From assembly GCF_002056795.1 (NCBI RefSeq), contig NZ_CP020104.1, positions 6,767,501-6,831,500 of the forward strand: a stretch of DNA of 64,000 nt, in the 5' to 3' direction. This stretch comes from Spirosoma aerolatum. GTDB taxonomy: Bacteria > Bacteroidota > Bacteroidia > Cytophagales > Spirosomataceae. Below, piece after piece: positions 47,747 through 57,150 of this stretch. Positions within the stretch are counted from its first letter, which is position 1, and each line of letters opens with the position of its first letter. Under the pieces are notes generated by a model, which saw only the letters and a list, made by a program, of their open reading frames with translations, was not told where the DNA came from and made no database searches. The position numbers were made by a program, and so were the translations under genes.

Positions 47747-47928
47747 TCGTTTATATGTCCGTGCAGATGCTGCTTTGTATAAACTGATGGCTACAGGCTG
47801 CAATCCATACCTTGCCTCTGCAATAAACAAGCAAGCTGTGATTAACAATTTTTAATGATTAATTTGTACAAAAAGCACGGCTTTTGTTGTTGTACAAATG
47901 ATCCCTCTTTAAACGTAACGAATAAGCT

Positions 47929-48729
47929 GTGAAAGAACGTCTGGTCGTCATCCCTACGTATAATGAAATCGAGAATATCGAAGCGATTATTCGGAAAGTA
48001 TTCAGTCTGCCGGAGCCGTTCGATATTCTTATTGTCGACGATGGTTCGCCGGATGGCACTGCACAGTGCGTTCGCGATTTACAGCACGATTTTCCCAGCA
48101 CTGGGCCTTCACACCGGCTCCATCTGCTCGAACGGCGTGGAAAGCTAGGGCTGGGCACCGCCTACATCGATGGTTTCAAGTGGGCTTTATCGCGTGGTTA
48201 TCGGTATTTATTTGAAATGGACGCCGATTTTTCACACAATCCTGACGATTTGGTCCGGCTATACCACGCTTGCGCCGACGAAGGGCCTAATCGGGCCGAT
48301 GTAGCCGTAGGCTCCCGCTATATCCGGGGCGTCAACGTTGTGAACTGGCCTATGGGCCGAGTGCTGATGTCCTATTTCGCAGGCGTCTATGTTCGGTTTA
48401 TCACGGGCATGTCGGTTATGGACCCAACGGCCGGTTTTATCTGCTATCGGGCCGAGGTACTGGAGGTTATCCTACATAATCCGATCAAATTTGTTGGATA
48501 CGCATTTCAGATCGAAATGAAATTTACCTGCTGGAAATATGGGTTTCGAATTCAGGAAGTTCCCATTATTTTCACCGACCGTACAAAGGGCGTTTCGAAG
48601 ATGTCGTCGAAGATTTTTAAGGAAGCGGTTTTTGGCGTACTACAAATGAAGATCAGCAGCTTCTTTCGGCATTATATTCCCCGTCGGGAATCCGCAGCCA
48701 AACTCGAAGAGTCGGTTGATGCTCTTTAG
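47929..48729 (+). CDS. Polyprenol monophosphomannose synthase-like glycosyltransferase (GT2)
   Basis: This 266-aa GT2 enzyme should transfer a hexose from a nucleotide sugar to a polyprenyl phosphate, giving a membrane sugar donor. The start is GTG 47929 (KERLVVIPTYNEIENIEAII); no ATG precedes it in frame. Seen motifs: IPTYNE, IVDDGSPDGT (donor site), RRGKLGLGTAYIDGFKWAL and EMDADFSHNPDDL (DAD metal motif). QIEMKFTCWKYGFRIQEVPI and FTDRTKGVSKMS close the catalytic domain as in DPM1. There is no C-terminal membrane domain, so it is of the soluble DPM1 type. It follows the DUF4296 gene by 182 bp. Confidence 0.93.
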   Translation: MKERLVVIPTYNEIENIEAIIRKVFSLPEPFDILIVDDGSPDGTAQCVRDLQHDFPSTGPSHRLHLLERRGKLGLGTAYIDGFKWALSRGYRYLFEMDADFSHNPDDLVRLYHACADEGPNRADVAVGSRYIRGVNVVNWPMGRVLMSYFAGVYVRFITGMSVMDPTAGFICYRAEVLEVILHNPIKFVGYAFQIEMKFTCWKYGFRIQEVPIIFTDRTKGVSKMSSKIFKEAVFGVLQMKISSFFRHYIPRRESAAKLEESVDAL

Positions 48730-48954
48730 GATGACTTATCAGGAGTTATCTGTCCTAACCAAGTTACCGAACTAATCTTTATCTTTGGTAACATGTCACT
48801 ATCTCTCATTAAAAACGGAGTCGATAGTGTCCCAATTTGCTCAACGCAACAACCAGAAACCTCTCGACAAGTAGTTGGATAGAAGGGCTGTTCAACCGCT
48901 ATCCCGACCTGTCGATGAGCCGTTTTTGTTCTGGTTAGGCTATCCGTTTTCCTG

Positions 48955-51900
48955 ATGAAACAAGGATTACTTTTATTAGCATTTACAATTCATTGCGTTG
49001 CGCTGTACGGGCAACGCACATTTGGCTCCGAGTGGATTAAGCCCTCGCAGAAATACGTGAAGTTTACGACCAGCCAGACTGGTATCTACCGCATTACGTA
49101 TGATGACCTCAAATCGGCAGATGCTTCTTTTCTTCAAACCAATCCTACCAACTGGCAGCTCTTTTTCCGGGGGAAAGAAATAGCCGTTCGCATCGTTGGT
49201 CAACAAGACGGTACATTCGATTCACAGGATTACCTGGAATTTTATGGAGAAGGCAATGATGGGAGCCAGGATTCGCTATTGTACCGTCCTCAAAAGCGAT
49301 TGCACCCTTACCAGACGTTGTTTTCCGATAAAACAGCCTATTTTCTGACCAGTACTTCCGGGCAAAATGGCAAGCGTGTAGCCGAGCAAAATACCGCTGC
49401 TCAGGGCCTTACTGCCGAAAAATTTCACGTTGAAGAAACCGTTCGGGCCTATACGAGCGACTACACCTTCAATAATCTAAAAGGGATTGAACCTGTTCTT
49501 CAGCTAAGTTATTTTGAACCGGGCGAAGGCTGGTCAGGTCCATTACTGACAACCGATTCAACCGGCGTCGTAACCATGAACTTGCAGAATCGGGTTAGTA
49601 CCGTTTCCTGGCCGATCGTATTGGAAGGCATGGTTAATGGTCGTGATAACAATAACCATCTTATTACGGTCGACGCCGGGAATATTGCCCAAATAAGCCC
49701 GTTAGCTGTTCTTGGTTTTGCCTCCCAGACCTTCCAGACAACAATCAATCCATCAGGGCTCCAGAACGAACAGTTTACGCTCCGATTTAAGTCGCAAAAG
49801 ATCGATAATGCGAACAACTTTTCGGTCACCTACGTAAAAGTGTCGTATCCTCAGGCTACGGATATGGCAGGCCAATCGAACAAAGTGTTTCATTTGCCTT
49901 CGAACACCCAATCCAGTTCCCTACTCGCCATTAAAAATGCTCCAACAGGGGCTGTTGCCTACGACATCACCGATAAAGCCAACTGCCGATTTCTGGTTTT
50001 ACAAACAGCGTCGGGGCAGGCCCAGGCCGTTGTGACGGGTATGACTCAGAAGCGGGATGTTTATGTATCGAGCCAGTTTCTTAAACCCCTCTCGATACAG
50101 ACGGCCCGTTTTTCGTGGAACTTCCCTCAGTCGGCAACCTACCTCATCATTACGCATTCATCCCTAAAACAGTCGGCCAGCACCTATGCGGCTTACCGGG
50201 CATCCGATATGGGAGGCAGGCACATTCCTTTCATTGTAGACGCGGACTCGCTCTATGATCAGTTTAATTATGGCGAACGGAGTCCACTGGCGCTTCGGCG
50301 TTTTGCCGATTATATGCTGGCCAACACGGCGGTAAAAAACATGCTGTTGATTGGAAAGGCCTGTAGCTACCCGTACTATGTTAAAACAGCACCCGACGAC
50401 CTGGTACCAACGATTGGCTATCCGGGTTCTGATATTTTGTTGACGGCAGGTTTAGGTGGCTATCCCGTTAATACCCCTGCCATCCCGACGGGTCGGCTGA
50501 ATGTAACCACGAACGAGCAGGTACTGGCCTATCTGGAGAAAATAAAGCAATTTGAGGACCCAGCCCAGAATGGCCTCTGGCGTAAGCATCTCATTCATAT
50601 CAGTGGGGGCAAAACGAAAGAAGAAGCCCAACGGCTCAGCAACTCCCTGGCCGACCTCGGTACTATAGTCACCAACGGGCTTTTAGGAGGCCAGATTTCC
50701 GTTTTTGGTAAGACCACTACAGCCGAAGTGGAATCCATTAATATTTCCCCTTTAGTCAATGACGGTGTTGGTCTAATTACTTTTTTTGGCCATTCTGGTC
50801 CTAATGTGACGGACATGAATTTTGGCTATGCATCCCCGCCAGAGAACGGCTTGCGGAATTCGGTTTTTCCGTTCATGATTTTTAACGGCTGCGGTGCCGG
50901 AGAGATTTTTTCCCGTTTCAACACCTTATCGACCGACTGGCTATTAGCCCCTTCAAAAGGAGCAGCAGTCGTATTGGCGCATTCGTACTGGAGTTTTGAA
51001 GGTCCCACGGCTTACTATCTTAACAACCTCTACACATCCCTTTTCACGGATGCCAACACGCTTGGTATGCCCTTTGGGAAAGTGCAGCAACAGCTAAATA
51101 CAAGCATTCAGAAGGGGGCTTACGGCCCTTACGACGAATCTATTTTGCTGGAAATGATTTTACAGGGCGATCCGGCTGTAACCCTATATCCTCTTCCCAA
51201 CCCCGATTTTTCGATTGATTCAAAAAGCCTCTACATTCAGTCGTCGGTCGTAGGCAGCTCGATTAAAAGTAGCGATTCCATTCAGGTTGTTATGCCCCTG
51301 GCCAATCTGGGTAGATGCGTAGCTGGCCAGTCGGTTGCTGTATCACTAAAGAAAACAACCAACGCTGGAAGCACAACCAATTCATTTCACTTTAATGCCT
51401 TTCGTTATCAGGATACGCTAACCTATACGATTGCCAAAGACCCAAATCTGCAAAAGATTGAGGTGATCGTCGACCCAACGAACCAGATTACCGAATTATC
51501 GAAAACCAATAATACGGCTGCGCTCACCATCAATTGGTCGCAGGCCGAAAGTGGCACTAGTTACCCCATAAAAGCCTTACCCGATCGAATAAATCCTGAG
51601 ATCAATGTGTTTATCGATGGAGCTATCCGGGAAAATCGTTCCGTTGTTAGTCTAAGTCCACGGGTCGATATTTTTATTCAGGATGAAAATCCTCTTTCAC
51701 GTCAGGACACCAGCGCAGTAGATGTTTATTTGAGAAGCTGCGAGACCTGCGCCCCCCAGAAATTACCCGCTCAATTACTATCGGTATCGGCAGTTTCAGC
51801 TAATCAGCTTCAGGTCACAACGCATTTATCACTTAAAGCGGGCGGTACATATCAGCTTATCGTGTTCGGAAAAGATGCCGCCGGTAACCGGATTTCGTCA

Positions 51901-52212
51901 CCCTATCGGCTCGACCTTGTTACATTATCGAACGAGGAAACAATTACGGTAAACACCTATCCGAACCCTGCTACCAGTTACGTTAAATTCGAGTTGAACC
52001 TGAACGTCAACGATTTGCCAGCCGAATCGAGACTCATTATCTACAATCAGTCTGGCATTCAGGTATTTAATAGCACCCTACCTGTAACAACGGGCAAGAA
52101 CCTGTTGCTTTGGCAGGGCGTTTCACCGGGCCTCTACCCGTATTCGCTGCGTTTAACGTGGAAAGACGGACGCAGCGATGAGCGAACTGGAAAAGTGATC
52201 TGGCAACCTTGA
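48955..52212 (+). CDS. porU2: C25-family peptidase, type IX secretion sortase-like (PorU2-type)
   Basis: This 1085-aa exported protein has a signal (KQGLLLLAFTIHCVALYG) and an N-terminal beta-rich region (SGIYRITYDDLK-like at about 40-60). A gingipain-like C25 domain follows (about 400-760). The catalytic pair is His613 (ITFFGHSGP) and Cys646 (FNGCGAGE). A C-terminal T9SS type A sorting domain is clear (VNTYPNPATSYVKFEL to the end). PorU-type proteins cut the CTD from T9SS cargo at the cell surface and attach it to lipopolysaccharide; the PorU2 name is used for Cytophagales relatives. It lies 840 bp from the RiPP-like block. Assignment as sortase rather than a secreted C25 peptidase is by length and architecture only. 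Confidence 0.82.
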   Translation: MKQGLLLLAFTIHCVALYGQRTFGSEWIKPSQKYVKFTTSQTGIYRITYDDLKSADASFLQTNPTNWQLFFRGKEIAVRIVGQQDGTFDSQDYLEFYGEGNDGSQDSLLYRPQKRLHPYQTLFSDKTAYFLTSTSGQNGKRVAEQNTAAQGLTAEKFHVEETVRAYTSDYTFNNLKGIEPVLQLSYFEPGEGWSGPLLTTDSTGVVTMNLQNRVSTVSWPIVLEGMVNGRDNNNHLITVDAGNIAQISPLAVLGFASQTFQTTINPSGLQNEQFTLRFKSQKIDNANNFSVTYVKVSYPQATDMAGQSNKVFHLPSNTQSSSLLAIKNAPTGAVAYDITDKANCRFLVLQTASGQAQAVVTGMTQKRDVYVSSQFLKPLSIQTARFSWNFPQSATYLIITHSSLKQSASTYAAYRASDMGGRHIPFIVDADSLYDQFNYGERSPLALRRFADYMLANTAVKNMLLIGKACSYPYYVKTAPDDLVPTIGYPGSDILLTAGLGGYPVNTPAIPTGRLNVTTNEQVLAYLEKIKQFEDPAQNGLWRKHLIHISGGKTKEEAQRLSNSLADLGTIVTNGLLGGQISVFGKTTTAEVESINISPLVNDGVGLITFFGHSGPNVTDMNFGYASPPENGLRNSVFPFMIFNGCGAGEIFSRFNTLSTDWLLAPSKGAAVVLAHSYWSFEGPTAYYLNNLYTSLFTDANTLGMPFGKVQQQLNTSIQKGAYGPYDESILLEMILQGDPAVTLYPLPNPDFSIDSKSLYIQSSVVGSSIKSSDSIQVVMPLANLGRCVAGQSVAVSLKKTTNAGSTTNSFHFNAFRYQDTLTYTIAKDPNLQKIEVIVDPTNQITELSKTNNTAALTINWSQAESGTSYPIKALPDRINPEINVFIDGAIRENRSVVSLSPRVDIFIQDENPLSRQDTSAVDVYLRSCETCAPQKLPAQLLSVSAVSANQLQVTTHLSLKAGGTYQLIVFGKDAAGNRISSPYRLDLVTLSNEETITVNTYPNPATSYVKFELNLNVNDLPAESRLIIYNQSGIQVFNSTLPVTTGKNLLLWQGVSPGLYPYSLRLTWKDGRSDERTGKVIWQP

Positions 52213-52213
52213 T

Positions 52214-52915
52214 CTAGTTCAATCGGTTGCTGGCAATCAACGCCCATTTCTGTCGGCTACCAGCCGAAATAATTCCTTTGCCAATACAATCTGGTGTAGA
52301 CTGGCAATAAGCCAGCGATGTATTTTCGCGGTATACCAGCCCAACATTCTGTGCATATACCCGGCTGTATTTTTGCAGATTAACCAGCGTTGAATCATTC
52401 GTACCTAGTACAGATACCGTATGATCGAACGTTTGGCTACCGACTTTAAAGGATCGTCCGGCATCCTGATAGTGCAGTACCGTATCCGGGTTGGCATTAT
52501 AGGTATTCAGGTTCCAGCTTGTTGACGCAGCAACGGGAAACAACATCTGTAGCTTAGGTACGTTACCGTCCTGACTAATTACTTCCGAAAGGTTTTTATA
52601 AACCGTGCGAATAGCGTTGATTTGCCAATCAGATTGGGTAGATAGTTTGATGGATTCTTCGACCTGATAAACTACCTGACCATTCTGCGTAAAGGAATTA
52701 CTAATTTTTTGCTGAAGCTGGTAGGTCCGTGTAATTGGCGCATTAGTAAGCGTATACGTTTCCTGAGTTACCTGATAAATCCAGTAATCACCTGTCTGAA
52801 TCGGGAAATAAGTCGAATCATCGGGTGTCGGGGACGTATTGGACGACTGGCAGGCCAAGATAAGGCTAATTACTGCCAGCAAACTAATTTGATAGAGTCT
52901 ACTTTTTAAACGCAT
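52214..52915 (-). CDS. Lipoprotein of unknown function
   Basis: This 233-aa protein has a lipoprotein signal ending LLAVISLILAC with Cys22. The mature part begins SSNTSPTPDDSTYFPIQTGDYWIYQVTQET, which includes the FPIQTGDYWIYQV pattern of a recurrent bacterial beta-rich lipoprotein group with no known role. Further strands alternate to the end. It converges with porU2 (one base between stops) and is transcribed away from the asparagine-synthetase-like gene. No obvious link with the RiPP block beyond position. Confidence 0.75.
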   Translation of the reverse strand: MRLKSRLYQISLLAVISLILACQSSNTSPTPDDSTYFPIQTGDYWIYQVTQETYTLTNAPITRTYQLQQKISNSFTQNGQVVYQVEESIKLSTQSDWQINAIRTVYKNLSEVISQDGNVPKLQMLFPVAASTSWNLNTYNANPDTVLHYQDAGRSFKVGSQTFDHTVSVLGTNDSTLVNLQKYSRVYAQNVGLVYRENTSLAYCQSTPDCIGKGIISAGSRQKWALIASNRLN

Positions 52916-53054
52916 TTAGTGGCTTTACTATAAAATGGTCGGATCGCTCAGGCAGGCGGCCACAACCTGGTCAATCTTATAAACTTGTACCCGATAACTA
53001 CCTGAAAGCGAAGATACAAAAAGGGTTACGTTATTACGTTTTCATTACTACATC

Positions 53055-55007
53055 ATGAGCGGTATTGCAGGAATAATTCGATTTGATGGGCAACAGATTA
53101 ACGCTACGGATCGATCAAATCTGGTTCGGTTGCTACAGCATCGGGGCAAAGTAACGAGTCAGCTTGTGTCTCAGGGCGAGCTTTTTGCGTTTGGAGGCCA
53201 GCCTGAAACGAATAGCCAAGCCTCTCTGTATACCGTTTCCGATGCCGATCTGTTTACTGATGCCCTCCCGGAGAATCCATTCTCTTCCGGCTATTTACAA
53301 AAAGGCACAGCCCTATTTAACGAATTAAGTGCCGATTTTGCCACCGTACTCTGGGATGAACGGAAGCAACAACTGATCTGTACCCGCGACCCATTAGGCA
53401 TTAAGCCTCTCTATTATACCCATCAGCCCGGTCGCTTCTTCGCATTTGCCTCAGAGATTAAGGCCTTATTGGCTTTGCAGGAGGTCTATCTAAAGCCCAA
53501 TCGCCGTAAATTTAAAGAGTACCTGACATGGAGTACTGTTTATGTACCATACACCAACGAAACTTTCTACGAAGCCATTTTCAGCGCTCTACCAGGGCAT
53601 TATTTATCCGTAAGTTCGCAGACCATCCAAATTCACCCTTACTGGCAGCCTGCGTTGAGTCGGTTCGAAGGATTAACCCGTTCGGAAGAGTATGCCTCTT
53701 TATTTCAGGAGCATTTTACAAGCGCTATCAGGCATCGGATTCAGGATAAAAAAATAGTAGGTTCTCACCTTAGTGGCGGGCTAGATTCTTCATCCGTCAG
53801 TTGTGTTGCCCAATCGCTATTGCTAACTCAGCAACGTCCAGACCTACATACGTTTTCTATCGACACCAATCAGCCGTCGGCAAGTGAACAGGAGTATGTG
53901 CAGGCCGTTGTTGACCTATGGCATCCGAAGCATACTACTGTTCATCCCTTACCTAACATCCTGGATTCAGTGCTGACAATAAACAGGATATTTGACCAGC
54001 CAGAACACTTTATTATTCCTTCCAGCTTTCATTTGAGTGTTTCGACAGATGCACAACAGATTGGCTGCGACCTATTGCTAACCGGACATGATGGCGACAG
54101 TACCGCTCCTAACGGATTCGATTTTCTGACAGAATTACTAAATGAAAACGACTGGGTAGCCTTACAGGAAGCGTGCCGACAAATGGTTTCGATTCAGGGG
54201 CATAATCTGACTTATTTAAGTGCCGACTGGTCAACTTTAAGTGAGCAGATCAAGTATGAAAAATTTGTTTTGTCAGTTATTGGTTCTGAGCTGAAGAAAC
54301 ACGTCAAAAGCCAATCTGGCCTCTCCTTTTTAAAAATGCTTACCCAGCAAAAACATTTTTTTGACCTTTCATCATCGACTATTTTCTCGTATTTAGCGAA
54401 ACGCATCCAAACCAGATTAAGCCATCAATCGTTAATCGATAATGCATTGAGTGCTGAGTTTAAAAGCCAACTGGGCCATCATCCAGTAATGTCAACCAAC
54501 GAACTGGTAACCCAGTTAAGCGCTGAGCATAAGGCTCCATTTAAACAAATACTTCATACGACCAACGTAATCTGTAATGAGCAGATGAACCATATTGGGG
54601 CTTATTATGGCCACACCTACTCATTTCCTTTCTTTGATAAGTCAATTATCGAATTAGGGTTGGCGACGCCTTTGGCCGTACATTTTAACCAGGGCCGCGG
54701 GCGTGGACTCATTCGAAATGGCCTGCGTACAATTTTGCCACAAGCTATTTTGTCGCGTTATACAAAAGCAAATTTTGTAGAATACGGCACCTTATCAGCA
54801 CAGGAGTTGTATAAATCAGCCCAGGAACGACTTGCATTGCCCACCCACCCAATTTGGGAAGTTATTGACAAAATCATGTTTGAAAAAATTGTAGCGATTG
54901 TATTTAGTTCTACCTATCCAGCCAACAAAAAAACACGATATAACTGGCAACTAAGCCGTATTATTTATTTAGCCCTGTGGCTTGATTCATTAGATACTAA
55001 ATTATAA
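53055..55007 (+). CDS. Asparagine-synthetase-like RiPP cyclase homologue (lasso C-protein type)
   Basis: This 650-aa protein has the two-domain layout of asparagine synthetase B. The N-terminal glutaminase-like domain starts MSGIAGI, where active enzymes have MCGI, so the Cys nucleophile is replaced by Ser2 and glutamine hydrolysis is unlikely. The synthetase domain holds the PP-loop S240-GGLDSS. The last part is divergent. In lasso peptide clusters such proteins activate an Asp/Glu side chain as an AMP ester for ring closure. Here that role fits the nearby precursor genes. It overlaps the convergent nucleotidyltransferase gene by 43 bp at the 3' end. A housekeeping asparagine synthetase is less likely given the lost Cys and the context. 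Confidence 0.85.
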   Translation: MSGIAGIIRFDGQQINATDRSNLVRLLQHRGKVTSQLVSQGELFAFGGQPETNSQASLYTVSDADLFTDALPENPFSSGYLQKGTALFNELSADFATVLWDERKQQLICTRDPLGIKPLYYTHQPGRFFAFASEIKALLALQEVYLKPNRRKFKEYLTWSTVYVPYTNETFYEAIFSALPGHYLSVSSQTIQIHPYWQPALSRFEGLTRSEEYASLFQEHFTSAIRHRIQDKKIVGSHLSGGLDSSSVSCVAQSLLLTQQRPDLHTFSIDTNQPSASEQEYVQAVVDLWHPKHTTVHPLPNILDSVLTINRIFDQPEHFIIPSSFHLSVSTDAQQIGCDLLLTGHDGDSTAPNGFDFLTELLNENDWVALQEACRQMVSIQGHNLTYLSADWSTLSEQIKYEKFVLSVIGSELKKHVKSQSGLSFLKMLTQQKHFFDLSSSTIFSYLAKRIQTRLSHQSLIDNALSAEFKSQLGHHPVMSTNELVTQLSAEHKAPFKQILHTTNVICNEQMNHIGAYYGHTYSFPFFDKSIIELGLATPLAVHFNQGRGRGLIRNGLRTILPQAILSRYTKANFVEYGTLSAQELYKSAQERLALPTHPIWEVIDKIMFEKIVAIVFSSTYPANKKTRYNWQLSRIIYLALWLDSLDTKL

Positions 55008-56212
55008 TCGTTGCCTGCATCACTTTTTGCATCCAAACTACTGGATTTAGCAGGCAGGAATCGTAGTAACGATTGATATGCACGGATAAATACGGTGATA
55101 AAACCGAACTCTTTAGGTAAATAAATATATGTATTCCTGACTTTGAAGAGGCTATATCGAAATATTCTACTTTTGATAAATGAAAATAATACCTTCAGCT
55201 TACCATTTAAATTCATCTGTGACTTGAAAAAAAGTAAAAATTGCTTTACAATTAAGTAGCTTTTTTCATCTTCCTGGCGATTTTTCCAGCTTTTCGCATA
55301 CGCAGCGGCCATTGATTGTACATGTCTCGATTTAATCAGTGATTCAATAGGTGGTGGTAACGTCAACCCCCAAATTGTACGGCACCAATATAAACCTGCG
55401 AGAAAGGCCTCTTTAAAGCCAAAGGAGTCAAGTTCATTTAACAAACGATCCCAGTTTACCGGCTTACTTTTTAGAAGAAAATATAAATCATTTATAAAAT
55501 AAATTCGTTGCCATACATTAAGAACGCCATGATGCGCCACCAGTAAAACAATTATCCGTTCATTTGATATTTCTGGATTAGAACGAATAAATGACAGATC
55601 AAATAAAATATAATAAATATTAAAGCCCAAAATGCGCCAATGCAAATCGATTTCAAATGCGTTATTACCAAAAAATGGTTTAAATAAGCTGACTTCGAAC
55701 AAATCAGAAAGAACAGTCTCTTTTTTGTGCTGCCAATGTATAGTATGTTTTTTATTTAATTGATAGCCATGTTGCTGAAAAAGTTGCGTTGTTTTAAATA
55801 CATCGTCTTTATTAATCAACAGATCTATATCACCTGTACTACGCAGACTACTATCGGGGTAACAATTTTCAGCCAGGTATATTCCTTTTAAGGCAATATG
55901 GTCAATACCATTCTCAGTCAATAACTTATCTACAGAATGATAGTGATGAAGTTTTAACAAATTATCAGTTGCGGCTTCCCGGCAATCGTCTTGCAGGCTT
56001 GTCAGAAAACCTGTTGAACAACCAGAACTTTTTTGTAAAGCCTGAAATAGAAAAGGCTTCAGACGATGACGATCTGCTAACTGATAAAGTAATGGCCAAT
56101 CAATTGAATTCTTGCTTAAAAAATGGCTCAACTCAGCCTTTTTCTCCTCATTTGCATACAGTTCACATGCCATACATAGAACTGTAATTTCTGGAGATTG
56201 GTATGTATGCAT
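54965..56212 (-). CDS. Nucleotidyltransferase of the lasso-associated NTP_transf_5 type
   Basis: This 415-aa protein belongs to the NTP_transf_5 nucleotidyltransferase family, which recurs in lasso peptide and related RiPP clusters. The catalytic region reads DSSLRSTGDIDLLINKDD; Asp128 and Asp130 form the metal-binding DxD. Neighbouring helices are HHYHSVDKLLTENGIDHIAL and FEIDLHWRI. Its likely role is transfer of a nucleotide or phosphate to the peptide, as inferred from family context; this is not proven. It is visibly more AT-rich than its neighbours. Its 3' end overlaps the convergent asparagine-synthetase-like gene. The first precursor gene lies 167 bp upstream, separated by a hairpin. 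Confidence 0.82.
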   Translation of the reverse strand: MHTYQSPEITVLCMACELYANEEKKAELSHFLSKNSIDWPLLYQLADRHRLKPFLFQALQKSSGCSTGFLTSLQDDCREAATDNLLKLHHYHSVDKLLTENGIDHIALKGIYLAENCYPDSSLRSTGDIDLLINKDDVFKTTQLFQQHGYQLNKKHTIHWQHKKETVLSDLFEVSLFKPFFGNNAFEIDLHWRILGFNIYYILFDLSFIRSNPEISNERIIVLLVAHHGVLNVWQRIYFINDLYFLLKSKPVNWDRLLNELDSFGFKEAFLAGLYWCRTIWGLTLPPPIESLIKSRHVQSMAAAYAKSWKNRQEDEKSYLIVKQFLLFFKSQMNLNGKLKVLFSFIKSRIFRYSLFKVRNTYIYLPKEFGFITVFIRAYQSLLRFLPAKSSSLDAKSDAGNDYNLVSNESSHRAK

Positions 56213-56316
56213 TCTACTATACTTTTATTAAAACGATACAATCTGGTCTATACTTTTCCAATAATCTGATCAATAATACACCGAGGAATCCAATGCATGG
56301 CTAATTTATATAAATG

Positions 56317-56359
56317 AAAATAGCTTGATGAGATCAAAAGATCATCACCAAGCTATTTT
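56317..56359 (-). terminator. Hairpin after precursor gene copy 1
   Basis: An 11-bp arm aaaatagcttg (56317-56327) pairs with caagctatttt (56349-56359), extended inside by gatga/tcatc-type pairing. It lies 20 bp after the copy-1 stop codon, before the nucleotidyltransferase gene. An attenuating hairpin after the precursor gene is common in RiPP operons. Confidence 0.6.
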
Positions 56360-56376
56360 AGAGACAGGAAACTCCC

Positions 56377-57150
56377 GATCTATCCTGTGAATGTATTTCC
56401 GAATCCATCGGTGTCGGACCCAATCTTCAGGGTGAGCTTCTTGACATGGCCCAGCACATGCAGCTTGGGCGATTGATAGGCCTTCTTGCCAGAAGGGTGT
56501 ACGCTATGCTTAGACTTTGAGTTCATGGAACAAAAAATTAAAGGTGGTAAATTCAGTTGCGGAAAGCGAGCCGAGCAAAAAACCCGAACCTATTCGATCA
56601 CGATCCGATGTTTACGAACCTGACCCCGCTCTTCAACGGTCAGTACATACACACCCGTCGACAGCTTGCTGTCTGCTTTCAGCAACACATTATCCCCCTG
56701 AACACCACTCTTCTGCAACGAAACCACATGACCGTCCGAACCATAGAAGTTCAACCGGGCCGTCTCAGGCTCATCCAGGCTCACCCGAAACTGCTGGTTG
56801 CTGACCACCGGGTTGGGGAACACGCCGTAAGCACCATCCCGTAGCACCACCGACTCCACTTTCAGTATCGTCGATTTGCCATCCAGATCCAACTGCGTCA
56901 GCCGGTAGTAGCTGGTACCCCGGAAGGGGGTGAAGTCGGTGAGGTGGTAGTTTTTCAAGGATTCGCTGCTGGCCCCAATTTCGGTCACTTCGCCAACGGT
57001 CTGAAAGCTTTTGAGGTCTAGGCTGCGTTCGATCAGGAAGCCTTTGTTGTTGGTTTCCCAGGAGGTGGTCCAGGCCAGGGCCACGGTTTGGTCGTCCTGG
57101 GGTTTGGCCGTAAACGAAACCAGCCCGACTGGCTGCACACTTCCTTGGGT
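56377..57150. repeat. Long direct repeat, copy 1 (774 bp)
   Basis: Near-perfect copy of 57916-58688, in the same orientation. It runs from 3 bp past the precursor-1 stop through the precursor gene, the 63-bp spacer and the last 186 codons of the upstream T9SS protein gene. By reading, the copies differ only at about 56570-56582: two substitutions and one extra A in copy 1, all between the two genes. Confidence 0.93.
56380..56526 (-). CDS. Lasso-type RiPP precursor peptide, copy 1 (48 aa)
   Basis: This small gene was found by reading the minus strand; it is shorter than ordinary ORF cut-offs. The 48-aa peptide begins MNSKSKHSVHPSGKK. The leader carries the lasso recognition motif YxxPxLxxxG...LT with Y17, P20, L22, G26, L31 and T32 all in register. 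The remaining residues are LKIGSDTDGFGNTFTG. If the leader ends two residues after the conserved Thr, the core is KIGSDTDGFGNTFTG. The copy at 57919-58065 encodes the identical peptide. It follows a T9SS cargo gene by 63 bp and precedes the nucleotidyltransferase gene. Cleavage and modification are inferred from family rules. Confidence 0.85.
   Translation of the reverse strand: MNSKSKHSVHPSGKKAYQSPKLHVLGHVKKLTLKIGSDTDGFGNTFTG

Noticed and set aside
56517..56844. Plus-strand ORFs repeated at 56517-56844 and 58025-58382
   Set aside because: They are antisense to the shared T9SS C-terminal domain and appear twice only because the DNA repeat does.
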